In this document: positions 34,728 through 43,984 of the stretch, piece by piece
Layout: each line of letters opens with the position of its first letter
Position numbering within the stretch: position 1 is the first letter of the stretch
NCBI RefSeq assembly: GCF_008001235.1
Contig: NZ_CP040751.1
Location: 3,289,501-3,353,500, forward strand
Source: Salidesulfovibrio onnuriiensis
Lineage (GTDB): Bacteria > Desulfobacterota > Desulfovibrionia > Desulfovibrionales > Desulfovibrionaceae
Direction of reading: 5' to 3'
DNA: 64,000 nucleotides
The notes under the pieces: model-generated
Databases searched by the model: none
Seen by the model: the letters and a program-made list of their open reading frames with translations, nothing else
Told to the model about the DNA's origin: nothing
Position numbers and translations under genes: made by a program

Positions 34728-36343
34728 TGGACAACAAACGACTTCTTCTTGCCGTTTCCCTGAGCATGCTCGTCCTGTTCGCATGGCAGTTTTTCTTTGC
34801 CCCCGAGCAGCCCGTTCAGCAACCCGCCGAAAAGGCACAGGTAGCCCGGAAGGCGGCTCCCATGAGCGACGGCGAGGCCCCGGCCGCAGCAACCTCCCAG
34901 GATTTCGTGCCCACCGAGGGACGCACCGTCACCGTGGACACCCCGCTGTATACCGCCAAGTTCAACTCCCAGGGCGGCGTGCTCGAGTCCTTCGTGCTCA
35001 AGCATTACAAGGAAACCATCCAGCCCGACTCTCCCAACGTGGACATCGTGGGCGACCAGTCCGTGGTCAAGGGTCCCATGGGCATCATCCTGACCCGCAA
35101 GGGTTCCGAAGTGCACACCTGGCTCAAGGGCCAGTGGGCCTTTGAAGGCAGCGACCTGAACATCGAGACCGGCAAGCAGGCCCTGGTCTTCTCCGGCCAG
35201 GTGGGCGACTTCCGCCTGGAGCGCAGGCTGACCTTTGACGCGGCCACCTACCTCATCGAGGAAGACCTGACCGTCACCAACCAGGGCGCCACCGGCGTGG
35301 AAGCCTCCGTGTCCTTCACCGCCGCAGCCAAGGCCATGTCCTCCGAAAAGGACAGCTACAACCCCACCCGCATCGCCTGGTACAACGACGCGGGCCGCGA
35401 GGAAGTCAAGGACCGCGAGGACATCGCAAAGGGCGAAGCCACCGCGGGCGACCTGCTCCAGTGGGCGGCCATCCACTCCAACTATTTCATGTTCGCCATT
35501 GTTCCCGGCGAAAACAACGCCGTCATGTACTCGGGCGTGCAGAACGACATCTTCCGCTTGGCCGTGGAAGAGCCCACCACCCTGCAGTCCAACGTGTCCA
35601 AGACCGTCAAGGCCTCCTATTTCGTGGGCCCGTGCGAACGCGCCATGCTGAAGACCATGCCCGGCAATCTCAAGACCGTGGTGGACTTCGGCTGGTTCGA
35701 CATCTTGGCCCGTCCGCTGCTCACGGCGCTGAACTTCCTGTACGGCTACGTGCACAACTATGGCATCGCCATCATCCTGCTGACCCTGGGCATCAAGATC
35801 GTGTTCTGGCCCCTTTCCCAGAAGAGCTACGAATCCATGGAGCGCATGAAGAAACTGCAGCCCATGATCACCAAGCTCCGGGAAAAATACGGAGACGACA
35901 AGCAGAAGCTCCAGCAGGAGACCATGACCCTGTACAAGACCTACAAGGTCAACCCGGCTGGCGGCTGCGTGCCCATGCTGGTCCAGATCCCGGTGTTCTT
36001 CGGTCTGTACAAGGCTCTCATGGCGGGCATCGAGCTGCGCCACGCGCCGTTCATCCAGCACCTGCCCTTCACCGACTGGGTCTGGCTGGCCGACCTTTCC
36101 GCCAAGGACCCCCTCTACATCACGCCCATCGTCATGGGCGCCACCATGGTCCTGCAGCAGCTCATGACGCCCTCCACCGGCGACAAGATGCAGCGCTACA
36201 TGATGCTGGCCATGCCCGTGGTCTTCACCATCATGTTCCTGAACTTCGCTTCGGGCCTGGTGGTCTACTGGTTGATGAACAACCTCCTGTCCATTGGACA
36301 GCAATGGCTCATGATCGCAAAGAACAAGAAAAAAGAGGCCTAA
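34727..36343 (+). CDS. yidC: Membrane protein insertase YidC
   Basis: 538 residues from the ATG at 34727. The N-terminal membrane helix (LLLAVSLSMLVLFAWQFFF) is followed by the large periplasmic beta domain of Gram-negative YidC (about 55-345) and by the conserved C-terminal insertase helices, from YGYVHNYGIAIILLTLG to the end, including VFWPLSQKSYESM with the coiled region after it. It inserts inner-membrane proteins with or without SecYEG. Translation is coupled to yidD. Confidence 0.96.
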   Translation: MDNKRLLLAVSLSMLVLFAWQFFFAPEQPVQQPAEKAQVARKAAPMSDGEAPAAATSQDFVPTEGRTVTVDTPLYTAKFNSQGGVLESFVLKHYKETIQPDSPNVDIVGDQSVVKGPMGIILTRKGSEVHTWLKGQWAFEGSDLNIETGKQALVFSGQVGDFRLERRLTFDAATYLIEEDLTVTNQGATGVEASVSFTAAAKAMSSEKDSYNPTRIAWYNDAGREEVKDREDIAKGEATAGDLLQWAAIHSNYFMFAIVPGENNAVMYSGVQNDIFRLAVEEPTTLQSNVSKTVKASYFVGPCERAMLKTMPGNLKTVVDFGWFDILARPLLTALNFLYGYVHNYGIAIILLTLGIKIVFWPLSQKSYESMERMKKLQPMITKLREKYGDDKQKLQQETMTLYKTYKVNPAGGCVPMLVQIPVFFGLYKALMAGIELRHAPFIQHLPFTDWVWLADLSAKDPLYITPIVMGATMVLQQLMTPSTGDKMQRYMMLAMPVVFTIMFLNFASGLVVYWLMNNLLSIGQQWLMIAKNKKKEA

Positions 36344-36393
36344 CCCATTCATAAACAAGAGGACAGGCCCCCTCGAAAGATCAAGGAACGTCT

Positions 36394-37353
36394 ATGAGCG
36401 ACTTCAAGGAGTTCCAGGGCAAGACCCTGGATGAAGCGATTGAAACCGCGTGCGATTTCTACAATCTGCAGCGCAACAAACTCGAAATCGAGATAATCAA
36501 GGGCGGATCCACCGGCATCTTCGGCCTGGTGGGCGTGAAGAAGGCCGTGGTCAAGGCCCGCCCGCGCGGCGCCGTGGATACCGAGGAAATCCTCAACGGC
36601 AAGAACGAGGAGAAAAAGGACAAGGCCCCCAGGAAGGAGGCCGCAAAATCCGAGCGTCCCAAGCAGGAACGCAAGCGCCCCGAAAGGAAGAAGCCCGAGC
36701 CCAAGGTCGAGGAGAAAAAGGTTGCCCCCGAAGTCAGCATGGGCGAAATCCCGTCCGGACCGGTGAGCAATCCCGACGCCGAGGCAAAGGCGCGGTTCGA
36801 GGCTGTGGAAATGCCCGAAGAGCAGCCCTCCCTGCCTCTGGTGGACGAACTGGCCGACCTGGACAAGGAAAAGCTGGAAGCCGTGGTCCGCGAAGTGACC
36901 AACAAGCTGCTCGTTCCCATCGTGGGCGAGGATCCCAAGCTGGAAATCACCTTCGACCCCGACCGGGTCAAGGTATTCATCGACGACGAGGAAAACAGCG
37001 GCCTGATCATCGGCCGCGAAGGACAGACCCTGTCCTCCCTACAGTACCTGGTCAACCGCCTGGTTTCCCGGGCCATGGAAGCCAGCGTGCGCATCCAGAT
37101 CGACACCGGTGAATACCGGGAGCGCCAGGACGAGAAGCTGCGCCAGATCGCCCTGCACCTGGCCGAAAAGGCCAAGCGCATCGGCCGGACCCAGAGCACC
37201 AAGCCGCTCAGCTCCTACCACCGCCGCGTGGTGCACCTGGCCCTGCAGGAAAACGAAACCGTGTTCACCCGCTCCAAGGGCGAAGGCCCCATGAAGCGCG
37301 TGCTCATCGTTCCCAAACGAAAGAACGGCAACAACCGCCGCCAGCGGCAGTAG
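36394..37353 (+). CDS. jag: RNA-binding protein KhpB/Jag (Jag-N, KH, R3H)
   Basis: 319 residues. Jag-N domain (1-50, KTLDEAIETACDFYNL and GGSTGIFGLVGVKKA), a highly charged Lys/Glu/Pro linker (about 65-145), a KH domain with SGLIIGREGQTLSSLQYLVNR, and a C-terminal R3H domain (LSSYHRRVVHLAL). It binds RNA and in Gram-positives affects cell division; here it keeps the usual place after yidC. Two terminators follow. Confidence 0.93.
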   Translation: MSDFKEFQGKTLDEAIETACDFYNLQRNKLEIEIIKGGSTGIFGLVGVKKAVVKARPRGAVDTEEILNGKNEEKKDKAPRKEAAKSERPKQERKRPERKKPEPKVEEKKVAPEVSMGEIPSGPVSNPDAEAKARFEAVEMPEEQPSLPLVDELADLDKEKLEAVVREVTNKLLVPIVGEDPKLEITFDPDRVKVFIDDEENSGLIIGREGQTLSSLQYLVNRLVSRAMEASVRIQIDTGEYRERQDEKLRQIALHLAEKAKRIGRTQSTKPLSSYHRRVVHLALQENETVFTRSKGEGPMKRVLIVPKRKNGNNRRQRQ

Positions 37354-37373
37354 TTGCTTTTCCCATTGTGATA

Positions 37374-37410
37374 CCGGCGGTCTCTCTGGTGAGGCCGCCG
37401 GCCCCTTTTT
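37374..37410 (+). terminator. Terminator after jag
   Basis: CCGGCGG, a loop of about 14 bases, CCGCCGG and then TTTTT. Confidence 0.8.
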
Positions 37411-37446
37411 CGGCTCCCGGCGGGCAGCCGCGAAAAAGCGTGAATG

Positions 37447-37491
37447 CTCCAGACCAGCGCAGGCAACCTGCGTTTCGGACTGGAGTTTTTT
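37447..37491 (+). terminator. Second terminator after jag
   Basis: CTCCAGACCAGCGCAGG, loop CAA, then CCTGCGTTTCGGACTGGAG and TTTTTT. It is a long, slightly imperfect stem about 95 bp after the jag stop, so mnmE probably uses its own promoter. Confidence 0.88.
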
Positions 37492-37549
37492 GCTTTCTGC
37501 CTATACAGTCCGTGGGCAAGAAATAATCATCTGAGAGGTTGGTGTTCCC

Positions 37550-38941
37550 ATGAGTGATGCAGCGAGAAGAAAAGATACCATAGCCGCAGTCGCCACCCCG
37601 CCCGGCCAGGGCGGCGTCGGCATCATCCGCATCAGCGGCCCCAAGGCCGTGGAGATCGCCGCAGAACTGTTCCGCGCCACCCGCGAGGACTTCACGAATT
37701 TCAAGCCCTACCGCCTGCACCACGGCACCGTGGCGGACAGCGGGGGCAAGGCCATCGACGAGGTGCTGGCGGCCTTCATGCCCGGCCCCAAGTCCTACAC
37801 CGGCGAAGACACCATCGAATTCAACTGCCACGGGGGGCAGGCCATCCTGGCCGCCGTGCTCGAGGAATGCCTCGACAGGGGAGCGCGCCTGGCCGACAGG
37901 GGCGAATTCACCCTGCGCGCCTACCTCAACGGCCGCATGGACCTGACCCAGGCCGAGGCCGTTGCCGAGCTCATCCACGCGCCCTCCAAGGCGGCCATGC
38001 ACCTGGCACAGGTCAAGCTCTCGGGCGTGCTGGGCCAGAAGATCGACGGTCTGCGAAAGCGGCTGGAGGAATTGCGGGCCCAGCTCTGCGTGGCCGTGGA
38101 CTTTCCCGAGGAGGAACTGGAATGCCTGCCCATGGAGGAGCTCGCGCGCACCTCCTCGGAAGTGCGCGAAGAGATTTCCGCCCTGCTTACCGCAGTGGAG
38201 CGCACCAAGGCCTGGCGCGAAGGCGCGCTGGTGGTGCTGGCGGGCATGGTCAACGCGGGCAAGTCCAGCCTCATGAACGCCCTGCTGGGCCGCAACCGGG
38301 CCATCGTCACCGAGATCCCCGGCACCACCCGCGACTACCTGGAGGAAAGCCTGAACCTAGGCGGCCTCACGGTTCGGCTGGCCGACACGGCCGGCCTGCG
38401 CAGCACCGGGGACTCCATCGAGGAGGCGGGCATTGAAAAGGGACGGGAACTCATGGAGCAGGCCGACCTCATCCTCTACGTGGTGGACAACTCCGAGACC
38501 ATTGCCGAGGAAAACATGGACGCGGCCACCCAGCTCGACCCGGCCAAGACCATCGCGGTCATGAACAAGATGGACGTCATCGGGGCCGAGCCGCCGCCGT
38601 GGAAAATCTTCAAGCGCTGGATGTTCGAAATCGTCAAGGTCTCGGCCAAGTCCGGCAAAAACCTGGACAAGCTGGCCGGGCGCATGCGCGAACGTCTCCT
38701 TGAGGGAGCGGGCCAGCCCGACCCGGACGAGCTGGTGCCCAATGCGCGCCAGGCACAGGTGCTGAAAAGGGCCGCGCAGGAGCTGGAGGCCATGGAGGCC
38801 GACGCGACAGCCGGAGTGCCCTACGACCTGCTGGGCGTGCGCCTGGAAACGGCCTGCAACGTGCTGGCGGGCATCACCGGCCGCATCACCTCCGAGGAAG
38901 TGCTCGACTCCATCTTCGACAATTTCTGCATCGGGAAATAA
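37550..38941 (+). CDS. mnmE: tRNA modification GTPase MnmE
   Basis: 463 residues. With MnmG it makes 5-carboxymethylaminomethyl-uridine at the wobble position. The N-terminal domain (TPPGQGGVGIIRISG), helical domain, inserted G domain (P loop AGMVNAGKSSLMNAL; DTAGLRST; NKMD) and the C-terminal FCIGK with the essential Cys are all present. The short gene that follows starts 2 bp after its stop. Confidence 0.96.
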   Translation: MSDAARRKDTIAAVATPPGQGGVGIIRISGPKAVEIAAELFRATREDFTNFKPYRLHHGTVADSGGKAIDEVLAAFMPGPKSYTGEDTIEFNCHGGQAILAAVLEECLDRGARLADRGEFTLRAYLNGRMDLTQAEAVAELIHAPSKAAMHLAQVKLSGVLGQKIDGLRKRLEELRAQLCVAVDFPEEELECLPMEELARTSSEVREEISALLTAVERTKAWREGALVVLAGMVNAGKSSLMNALLGRNRAIVTEIPGTTRDYLEESLNLGGLTVRLADTAGLRSTGDSIEEAGIEKGRELMEQADLILYVVDNSETIAEENMDAATQLDPAKTIAVMNKMDVIGAEPPPWKIFKRWMFEIVKVSAKSGKNLDKLAGRMRERLLEGAGQPDPDELVPNARQAQVLKRAAQELEAMEADATAGVPYDLLGVRLETACNVLAGITGRITSEEVLDSIFDNFCIGK

Positions 38942-38943
38942 CC

Positions 38944-39204
38944 ATGATCAATCAAAGCCAAGACATCGACCTCAAGAACGTGACCTGCGGGCTGGTCCCG
39001 GCCATCCTCGCGGAACTCTCCAGGCACGACGAGGACGAGGTGCACGTGCTCGTGCGCCAGGGCATCCAGGACGAGCTGTGGAACAGCTTCGGTTCCGGGG
39101 GGGAATGGGAGATCGAGATCCAGGAGGATCTCTTTCACGACAGGATCATCTTCCGGCGTATCAGGAAGCAGTCGCTTGATCCGCTCAACCTGATGGATTT
39201 CTAA
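38944..39204 (+). CDS. Small conserved protein of unknown function
   Basis: 86 residues, acidic, no Cys or membrane segment. It starts 2 bp after mnmE, so the two are probably co-translated. Hydrophobic strands (EVHVLVRQG, WEIEIQEDLFHDRIIFRRI) suggest a small alpha/beta fold. No family recognised. Its end overlaps the convergent glycosyltransferase gene by 4 bp. Confidence 0.75.
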   Translation: MINQSQDIDLKNVTCGLVPAILAELSRHDEDEVHVLVRQGIQDELWNSFGSGGEWEIEIQEDLFHDRIIFRRIRKQSLDPLNLMDF

Positions 39205-39860
39205 CCGTTCACGATTTTCTGGGCCAGTTCCAGGGTCAGGGATCCCTCGGGTACGCCCCGGTCCACCAGATCGCGCACATCCTCAAGGGTGTCCATGTCG
39301 GCCATTTCCGGCAGCACCTCCACGGCCATGCCGCTGCCCACAAGGCGCTGCACCGTGTCCTCGAAGACCTGCCCCGTGCTCCAGACCATGTCCGAAAAGA
39401 CCTCCGGCACAAAGGCTCCGCGCTGAAAACCGATGAGATAGTAGCCGCCGTCCCGCGCCGGGCCCAGGGCGGCCCTGCCCTTGTCGAGCCCGTCAAAGGC
39501 CTGCTGCACGACTTCCGCCGAAAGCTCGGGGATATCGCTGCCCACCAGCACCACCTGGTCATAGAACATGAAAAAGGCCTCGCGGAATGCGTTCTCCATG
39601 CGGCGGCCGATGTCCGCGCCCTTCTGGGACAGGCAGCGCCGTTGCCTGCCCAGCCACTGGGTCATTTCCCTGCCTTTTCCTTCCGGGGCGTAGCAGACCA
39701 TGACCTCGGCCCCCTCCACGTCCTCCAGCACGGGCAGCATGTCGGTGACAAAGGCCTTGTAGAGTTCGCAGGCCTGCTCCGGGGAGGTGGATTCGGCCAG
39801 CCGGGTCTTGACCTGGCCGGGCTCGGGATACTTGACGAAAAAAAGGATGCATCGGTTCAT
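39201..39860 (-). CDS. TIGR04282-family glycosyltransferase (DUF2064)
   Basis: 219 residues from the ATG at 39860. A nucleotide-diphospho-sugar transferase fold with FVKYPEPGQVKTRLA at the N-terminus, LVGSDIPELSAE in the middle and GPARDGGYYLIG, as in DUF2064 proteins. The family is named after arsenosugar synthesis, but most members have no tested role. It overlaps the second glycosyltransferase by 4 bp (ATGA), and the pair usually occurs together. Confidence 0.88.
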   Translation of the reverse strand: MNRCILFFVKYPEPGQVKTRLAESTSPEQACELYKAFVTDMLPVLEDVEGAEVMVCYAPEGKGREMTQWLGRQRRCLSQKGADIGRRMENAFREAFFMFYDQVVLVGSDIPELSAEVVQQAFDGLDKGRAALGPARDGGYYLIGFQRGAFVPEVFSDMVWSTGQVFEDTVQRLVGSGMAVEVLPEMADMDTLEDVRDLVDRGVPEGSLTLELAQKIVNG

Positions 39861-40597
39861 GTCCGCTCCGTGTTCTCCGAATGGGGTCTGTAGCGCCCTG
39901 CCAGGTCTTCGGGGTCCGCGCCCAGCGCATAGCGCAAGCGCAGCCACCAGTTGGCCAGGGTCCGTTGCAGCATGCCTTCCTTTTCCCAGCGCCGGGCCGA
40001 GGTGACCGCCCGGTCCGGCAGGATGCGGATGCGTTCCCCGGCGCGGCGCACGCGCCGGAACAGCTCCACATCCTCCATAATGGGAATTTCCGCGTACCCT
40101 CCCAGCTCACGGAAATACCCCGCGTCGAAAAAATGGGCCTGATCGCCATAGGGGAGCCGCTCCAGGCGGGAGCGCAGGCTCGCGACACGGGCGACCAGCC
40201 ATAGCCAAGGATGCCCGGAATCGATGGCCAGGTCAAAGGCCCCGGCCCGAAAACCCAGGGCAACGGCCCCGGCGACCTTGCGGAATGCGTCCCCCGGCAG
40301 CCGGGTATCCGCGTGCAGGAAAAGCAGGATATCGCCCGTGGCCCCGGCGGCCCCCGCATTCATCTGCACGGCGCGGCCCTGCGGAGCCCGCACCCGGATC
40401 ACGGCCGGTTCGTCCAGCGCGGCCAGGGTGGTGGCGTCCGGATGGCCGTCGGCCACAAGGATCTCCACATCCAGCCCGCGGGCCAGTTCCCGGACATGGC
40501 GCACCAGGGAATTAATCCCCCGTTGCTCGTTCCAGACCGGCACGATGACGGAAATGAGCGGGATTTTTTCCCCCTTGCCTGTTGTCTTCCCCTGCAT
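39857..40597 (-). CDS. TIGR04283-family glycosyltransferase (GT2 type)
   Basis: 246 residues. GT2 fold: ISVIVPVWNEQRGINSLV at the N-terminus, VADGHPDATT, ILLFLHADTRLP with the metal-binding site, and PIMEDVELFRR with the catalytic Asp region. It is translated together with the DUF2064 partner downstream. The pair is named for arsenosugar synthesis in databases; no arsenic methylase is nearby, so the substrate is unknown. Its ribosome site is weak. Confidence 0.87.
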   Translation of the reverse strand: MQGKTTGKGEKIPLISVIVPVWNEQRGINSLVRHVRELARGLDVEILVADGHPDATTLAALDEPAVIRVRAPQGRAVQMNAGAAGATGDILLFLHADTRLPGDAFRKVAGAVALGFRAGAFDLAIDSGHPWLWLVARVASLRSRLERLPYGDQAHFFDAGYFRELGGYAEIPIMEDVELFRRVRRAGERIRILPDRAVTSARRWEKEGMLQRTLANWWLRLRYALGADPEDLAGRYRPHSENTERT

Positions 40598-40641
40598 GGA
40601 TGTTTAATAAACGCTTTGGACAAATAAAGAAAGGAGCCCGC

Positions 40642-41088
40642 ATGCGAAAAGGACTTACTTCCGAAAAGGCCACGATCAATGAGATTCTCGACAAATCCCC
40701 TGTTCTCTGGCTGGCCGTCAACGACGCAAACGGCCCCTACAGCGTCCCGGTGAACTTCGCCCACGAGGGCGACGTCATCTATGTCCACTCCAGCACAAAG
40801 GGCCGCAAGTTCGAAGCCCTGGAAACCGGTGCGCCCCTGTCATTCAGCTGCGCCGTGGACCTGGAACCCAAGCACGGCGACAAGGCCTGCGCCTTCGGGT
40901 ACCGATTCAAGAGCGCGCTCGGCTTCGGCGCTCCGCGTCGGCTCTCCGGCGATGACGCCAGGCATGCCCTGGAAGTCATCACCCGCAAGTTCGCGGGCAG
41001 GAACCTGCCCCTGGAAGACAAGGTCGTGGCCGTCACCGCCGCTTACGCCATAGACATCACCAGCATCACGGCGCGGATCAAGGAGTAA
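40642..41088 (+). CDS. Pyridoxamine 5'-phosphate oxidase-family flavin protein
   Basis: 148 residues from the ATG at 40642 with AAGGAG upstream. Split-barrel FMN-binding fold: LWLAVNDANGPYSVPVNFAHEGDVIYVHSS (positions about 23-52) and KGRKFEAL are typical of the NimA-like subfamily. Such proteins often reduce nitro compounds or have no known substrate. It stands divergent from the glycosyltransferase pair. Confidence 0.82.
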   Translation: MRKGLTSEKATINEILDKSPVLWLAVNDANGPYSVPVNFAHEGDVIYVHSSTKGRKFEALETGAPLSFSCAVDLEPKHGDKACAFGYRFKSALGFGAPRRLSGDDARHALEVITRKFAGRNLPLEDKVVAVTAAYAIDITSITARIKE

Positions 41089-41130
41089 TCCCTGACCGCC
41101 GCCCCATAACCCCAAGAAACGAGATCTGCC

Positions 41131-42183
41131 ATGAACACCCACACACCCAAACTGCGCTCCTTTGCCAGCGACAACAACGCCGGAGCCCATCCGGAAATCA
41201 TCAAGGCCGTGTGCGAAGCCAACGAAGGCTACATGCGCGCCTATGGAGAGGACACCATCAGCGAGGCGGCCGACCGCCTGCTCAAGAAACACTTCGGCGA
41301 GGACGCCCGGATCTTCTACGTGACCACGGGCACGGCCGCCAACGTGCTGGGCCTGCGCGCGGTGACCCGCACCTACAACTCGGTGATCTGCTCCAGCATG
41401 GCCCACATCAACATGGACGAATGCGGCGCGCCCGAGGCCTTCGGCGGCACCAAGCTGGTGCCCATCCCCACCCCGGACGGCAAGCTGACCCCGGGCATGA
41501 TCGCGCCCTACCTGGGCCATGTGGGATTCGTGCACGCCAGCCAGCCCAAGGTCATTTCCATCACCCAGAGCACCGAGGAAGGCACGCTCTACTCGCTCAA
41601 GGAGATCGAGGCCATCGTGGACTTCGCCCGCGACCACGACCTGCTGGTGCACATGGACGGCGCGCGCCTGGCCAACGCCTGCGCGGCCCTGGGCTGCTCG
41701 TTCTTCGACATGACCACGGCCCTGGGCGTGGATCTGCTCTCCTTCGGGGCCACCAAGAACGGCCTGATGATGGGCGAGGCGGTCATCTTCCTGAATCCGG
41801 AGATCGGCGAGGGCTTCGAATACCTGCGCAAGCAGGGCATGCAGCTCGTGAGCAAGATGCGCTTTGTCTCCGCCCAGGTGGAGCGGTACCTGCGCGACGA
41901 CCTGTGGCTGGAAAACGCCAGACACGCCAACGCAATGGCCAAACGCCTGGCCGAGAGGGCCGGGGCCATCCCGGGCGTGGAGATCAAGGGCGAGGTGCAG
42001 AGCAACGGCGTGTTCGCCCACATCCCCCCGGCGGCCACGGAAATCCTGGAAAAGAAATACTATTTCTACGTCTGGGACGAGCACTCCCACACCCTGCGCT
42101 GGATGACCTCCTGGGCCACCACCGAGGAGCAGGTGGACGAGTTCGTCGAAGACATCAAAAAAGCAGTGGAGCAAGTGCGATGA
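41131..42183 (+). CDS. ltaE: Low-specificity L-threonine aldolase
   Basis: 350 residues, a PLP enzyme of fold type I that splits threonine or allo-threonine into glycine and acetaldehyde. The PLP Lys lies in LLSFGATKNGLMMGEA; the N-terminal FASDNNAGAHPEI is typical. Length is normal. Its stop overlaps the next ATG (GATGA), so LOG is translated with it. Confidence 0.92.
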   Translation: MNTHTPKLRSFASDNNAGAHPEIIKAVCEANEGYMRAYGEDTISEAADRLLKKHFGEDARIFYVTTGTAANVLGLRAVTRTYNSVICSSMAHINMDECGAPEAFGGTKLVPIPTPDGKLTPGMIAPYLGHVGFVHASQPKVISITQSTEEGTLYSLKEIEAIVDFARDHDLLVHMDGARLANACAALGCSFFDMTTALGVDLLSFGATKNGLMMGEAVIFLNPEIGEGFEYLRKQGMQLVSKMRFVSAQVERYLRDDLWLENARHANAMAKRLAERAGAIPGVEIKGEVQSNGVFAHIPPAATEILEKKYYFYVWDEHSHTLRWMTSWATTEEQVDEFVEDIKKAVEQVR

Positions 42184-42770
42184 ACCTGAAACGAGTCTGC
42201 GTATTCTGCGGGTCCAATCCCGGCAATTCCCCGGCCTATGCCGAAGCGGCCCAAAACCTGGGCCGTACCCTGGCCGAACGCAACATCACCGTGGTCTACG
42301 GCGGGTCCAGCGTGGGCCTCATGGGCCGGGTGGCCGACGCGGCCCTGGAAGCGGGCGGCGAAGTCATCGGGGTCATCCCCGAGAAACTGCGGGCCAAGGA
42401 GATCTTCCACTCCGGCCTGAGCGAGCTGCACGTGGTGGATTCCATGCACGAGCGCAAGGCGCTCATGGCCGAGCTCTCCAACGCCTTCATCGCCCTGCCC
42501 GGCGGCATCGGCACCTTCGAGGAATTCTTCGAGGTGCTGACCTGGAACCAGATCGGCTACCACGAGAAGCCCTGCGGTCTGTTGAACATCAACGGCTACT
42601 ACGCCAAGCTGGCGTCGTTCCTGGACGACGTGGTGGGCCAGGGCTTTCTGGTGCAGGAGCACCGCGACATGGTGCTGACGGGTGCGACGCCCGAGGAGCT
42701 GCTGGAGCGGTTCCTCACCTACGAGGCACCGGAAGTGGAAAAATGGATCGAACTCAAGAAACGGCTCTAG
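42180..42770 (+). CDS. LOG-family protein (TIGR00730)
   Basis: 196 residues from the ATG at 42180. It carries the LOG signature PGGIGTFEEFFEVLTW and the N-terminal VCVFCGSNPGN and YGGSSVGLMG. LOG proteins are nucleotide 5'-monophosphate phosphoribohydrolases, called cytokinin riboside phosphoribohydrolases in plants; in bacteria they clear damaged or excess nucleotides. It overlaps the aldolase by 4 bp. Confidence 0.92.
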   Translation: MNLKRVCVFCGSNPGNSPAYAEAAQNLGRTLAERNITVVYGGSSVGLMGRVADAALEAGGEVIGVIPEKLRAKEIFHSGLSELHVVDSMHERKALMAELSNAFIALPGGIGTFEEFFEVLTWNQIGYHEKPCGLLNINGYYAKLASFLDDVVGQGFLVQEHRDMVLTGATPEELLERFLTYEAPEVEKWIELKKRL

Positions 42771-42788
42771 CCGTTCAGGGATACACGC

Positions 42789-43373
42789 ATGAAATGCGCC
42801 GAATGTGAAAGACGCGAATGCGACAAGGGCAAGGACTGCACGCCCTTCCGCCAGGAAATGATCGACGCCTGCACGCAGGACAAGGATGTCGAGCGCATGA
42901 TGCAGGTGGCCGACACGGTCATCTCCGACTTCTACATGCAGAAGACCCGGGTCGAGGAAACCATCGAGTTCATCAAGCGCATGGGCTACGCCAAGGTTGG
43001 CCTGGCCTTCTGCAAGGGGCTGGCCGACGAGGCCGCGACCATGAACCGGGCGCTCAAGAACGCGGGCATCAAGGTCTCCTCGGCCTGCTGCAAGATCTGC
43101 GGCATCAGCAAGACGGAGATGAACATCCCCACCAAGGCGCGGCAGGCTCCCATCAGCTGCAACCCCTTGGGCCAGGCCGAGATCCTCAACAGGGACAAGA
43201 CCGACCTGAACATATCCTTCGGCCTGTGCGTCGGGCATGACATATTATTCAATCAGGCGTCCGAAGCCCCGGTGACCACCCTGGTGGTCAAGGACCGGGT
43301 CCTCGGGCACAACCCGGCGGCCGCGCTCTACTCCGGTTTCTACGCGGCGCGCATCAATGGAGGCAAGAAATGA
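42789..43373 (+). CDS. DUF1847 protein, Cys-rich
   Basis: 194 residues. CAECERRECDKGKDC at the N-terminus is a metal-site-like Cys group; VSSACCKICGISK and SCNPLGQAEILN lie in the middle and FGLCVGHDILF near the end. This is the pattern of DUF1847, found in anaerobes; function unknown. It shares ATGA with the DJ-1 gene. Confidence 0.85.
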   Translation: MKCAECERRECDKGKDCTPFRQEMIDACTQDKDVERMMQVADTVISDFYMQKTRVEETIEFIKRMGYAKVGLAFCKGLADEAATMNRALKNAGIKVSSACCKICGISKTEMNIPTKARQAPISCNPLGQAEILNRDKTDLNISFGLCVGHDILFNQASEAPVTTLVVKDRVLGHNPAAALYSGFYAARINGGKK

Positions 43374-43921
43374 GCAAGACCGTTCTCGTCCCCCTGGCCC
43401 GGGGATTCGAAGAGGTGGAGGCCCTGAGCATCGTGGACGTGCTGCGCCGCGCGGGCGCGGAGGTGACCATCGCGGCCCTGGGCACCACCCGGGAAGTCAC
43501 CAGTTCGCACAACGTCACGGTGGTGGCGGACGCCATGCTGAATGACTGCGCCGGGCCCTACGACCTCATTGCCCTGCCCGGCGGCATCCCCGGCTCCGAG
43601 CACCTGGCCGAATCCGCGGTGCTGGAAGGCATGCTGCACGAACAGGACAAGGCAGGCCGCCTTATCGGAGCCATCTGCGCGGCCCCGGCGGTAGTGCTGC
43701 AGAAGCACGGGATCATCCGCGACCGCAAGGCCACGTGCTACCCGTCCTTTGCCAACCGGCTGGAAGACAAAAGCCACACGCCCGAACGCGTGGTGCGCGA
43801 CGGCAACCTGATCACCGGCGCGGGCGCGGGCCCGGCCCTGGAATTCGGGCTCAAGCTGGCCGAGGCGCTCTTTGGCGGGGACAAGGCCAGGGAGCTCCAG
43901 GAAGCCATGCTCATCCGCTAG
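43370..43921 (+). CDS. DJ-1/PfpI-family protein (YajL/DJ-1 type)
   Basis: 183 residues. The nucleophile-elbow Cys is in LIGAICAAPAVVLQKHG, and the N-terminal PLARGFEEVEAL has the conserved Glu. This is the DJ-1 type that may act as a glyoxalase or deglycase against methylglyoxal. It is the last gene of a tight run from ltaE on and ends at a terminator. Confidence 0.9.
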   Translation: MSKTVLVPLARGFEEVEALSIVDVLRRAGAEVTIAALGTTREVTSSHNVTVVADAMLNDCAGPYDLIALPGGIPGSEHLAESAVLEGMLHEQDKAGRLIGAICAAPAVVLQKHGIIRDRKATCYPSFANRLEDKSHTPERVVRDGNLITGAGAGPALEFGLKLAEALFGGDKARELQEAMLIR

Positions 43922-43926
43922 AAAAC

Positions 43927-43961
43927 AAAAGGCCTTGCCCCATCCGGAGCAAGGCCTTTTT
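43927..43961 (+). terminator. Terminator after the DJ-1 gene
   Basis: AAAAGGCCTTGC, loop, GCAAGGCCTTTTT. The A run in front makes it usable from both sides. Confidence 0.92.
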
Positions 43962-43984
43962 CATTCCCGCCGAAACCGCCCCGC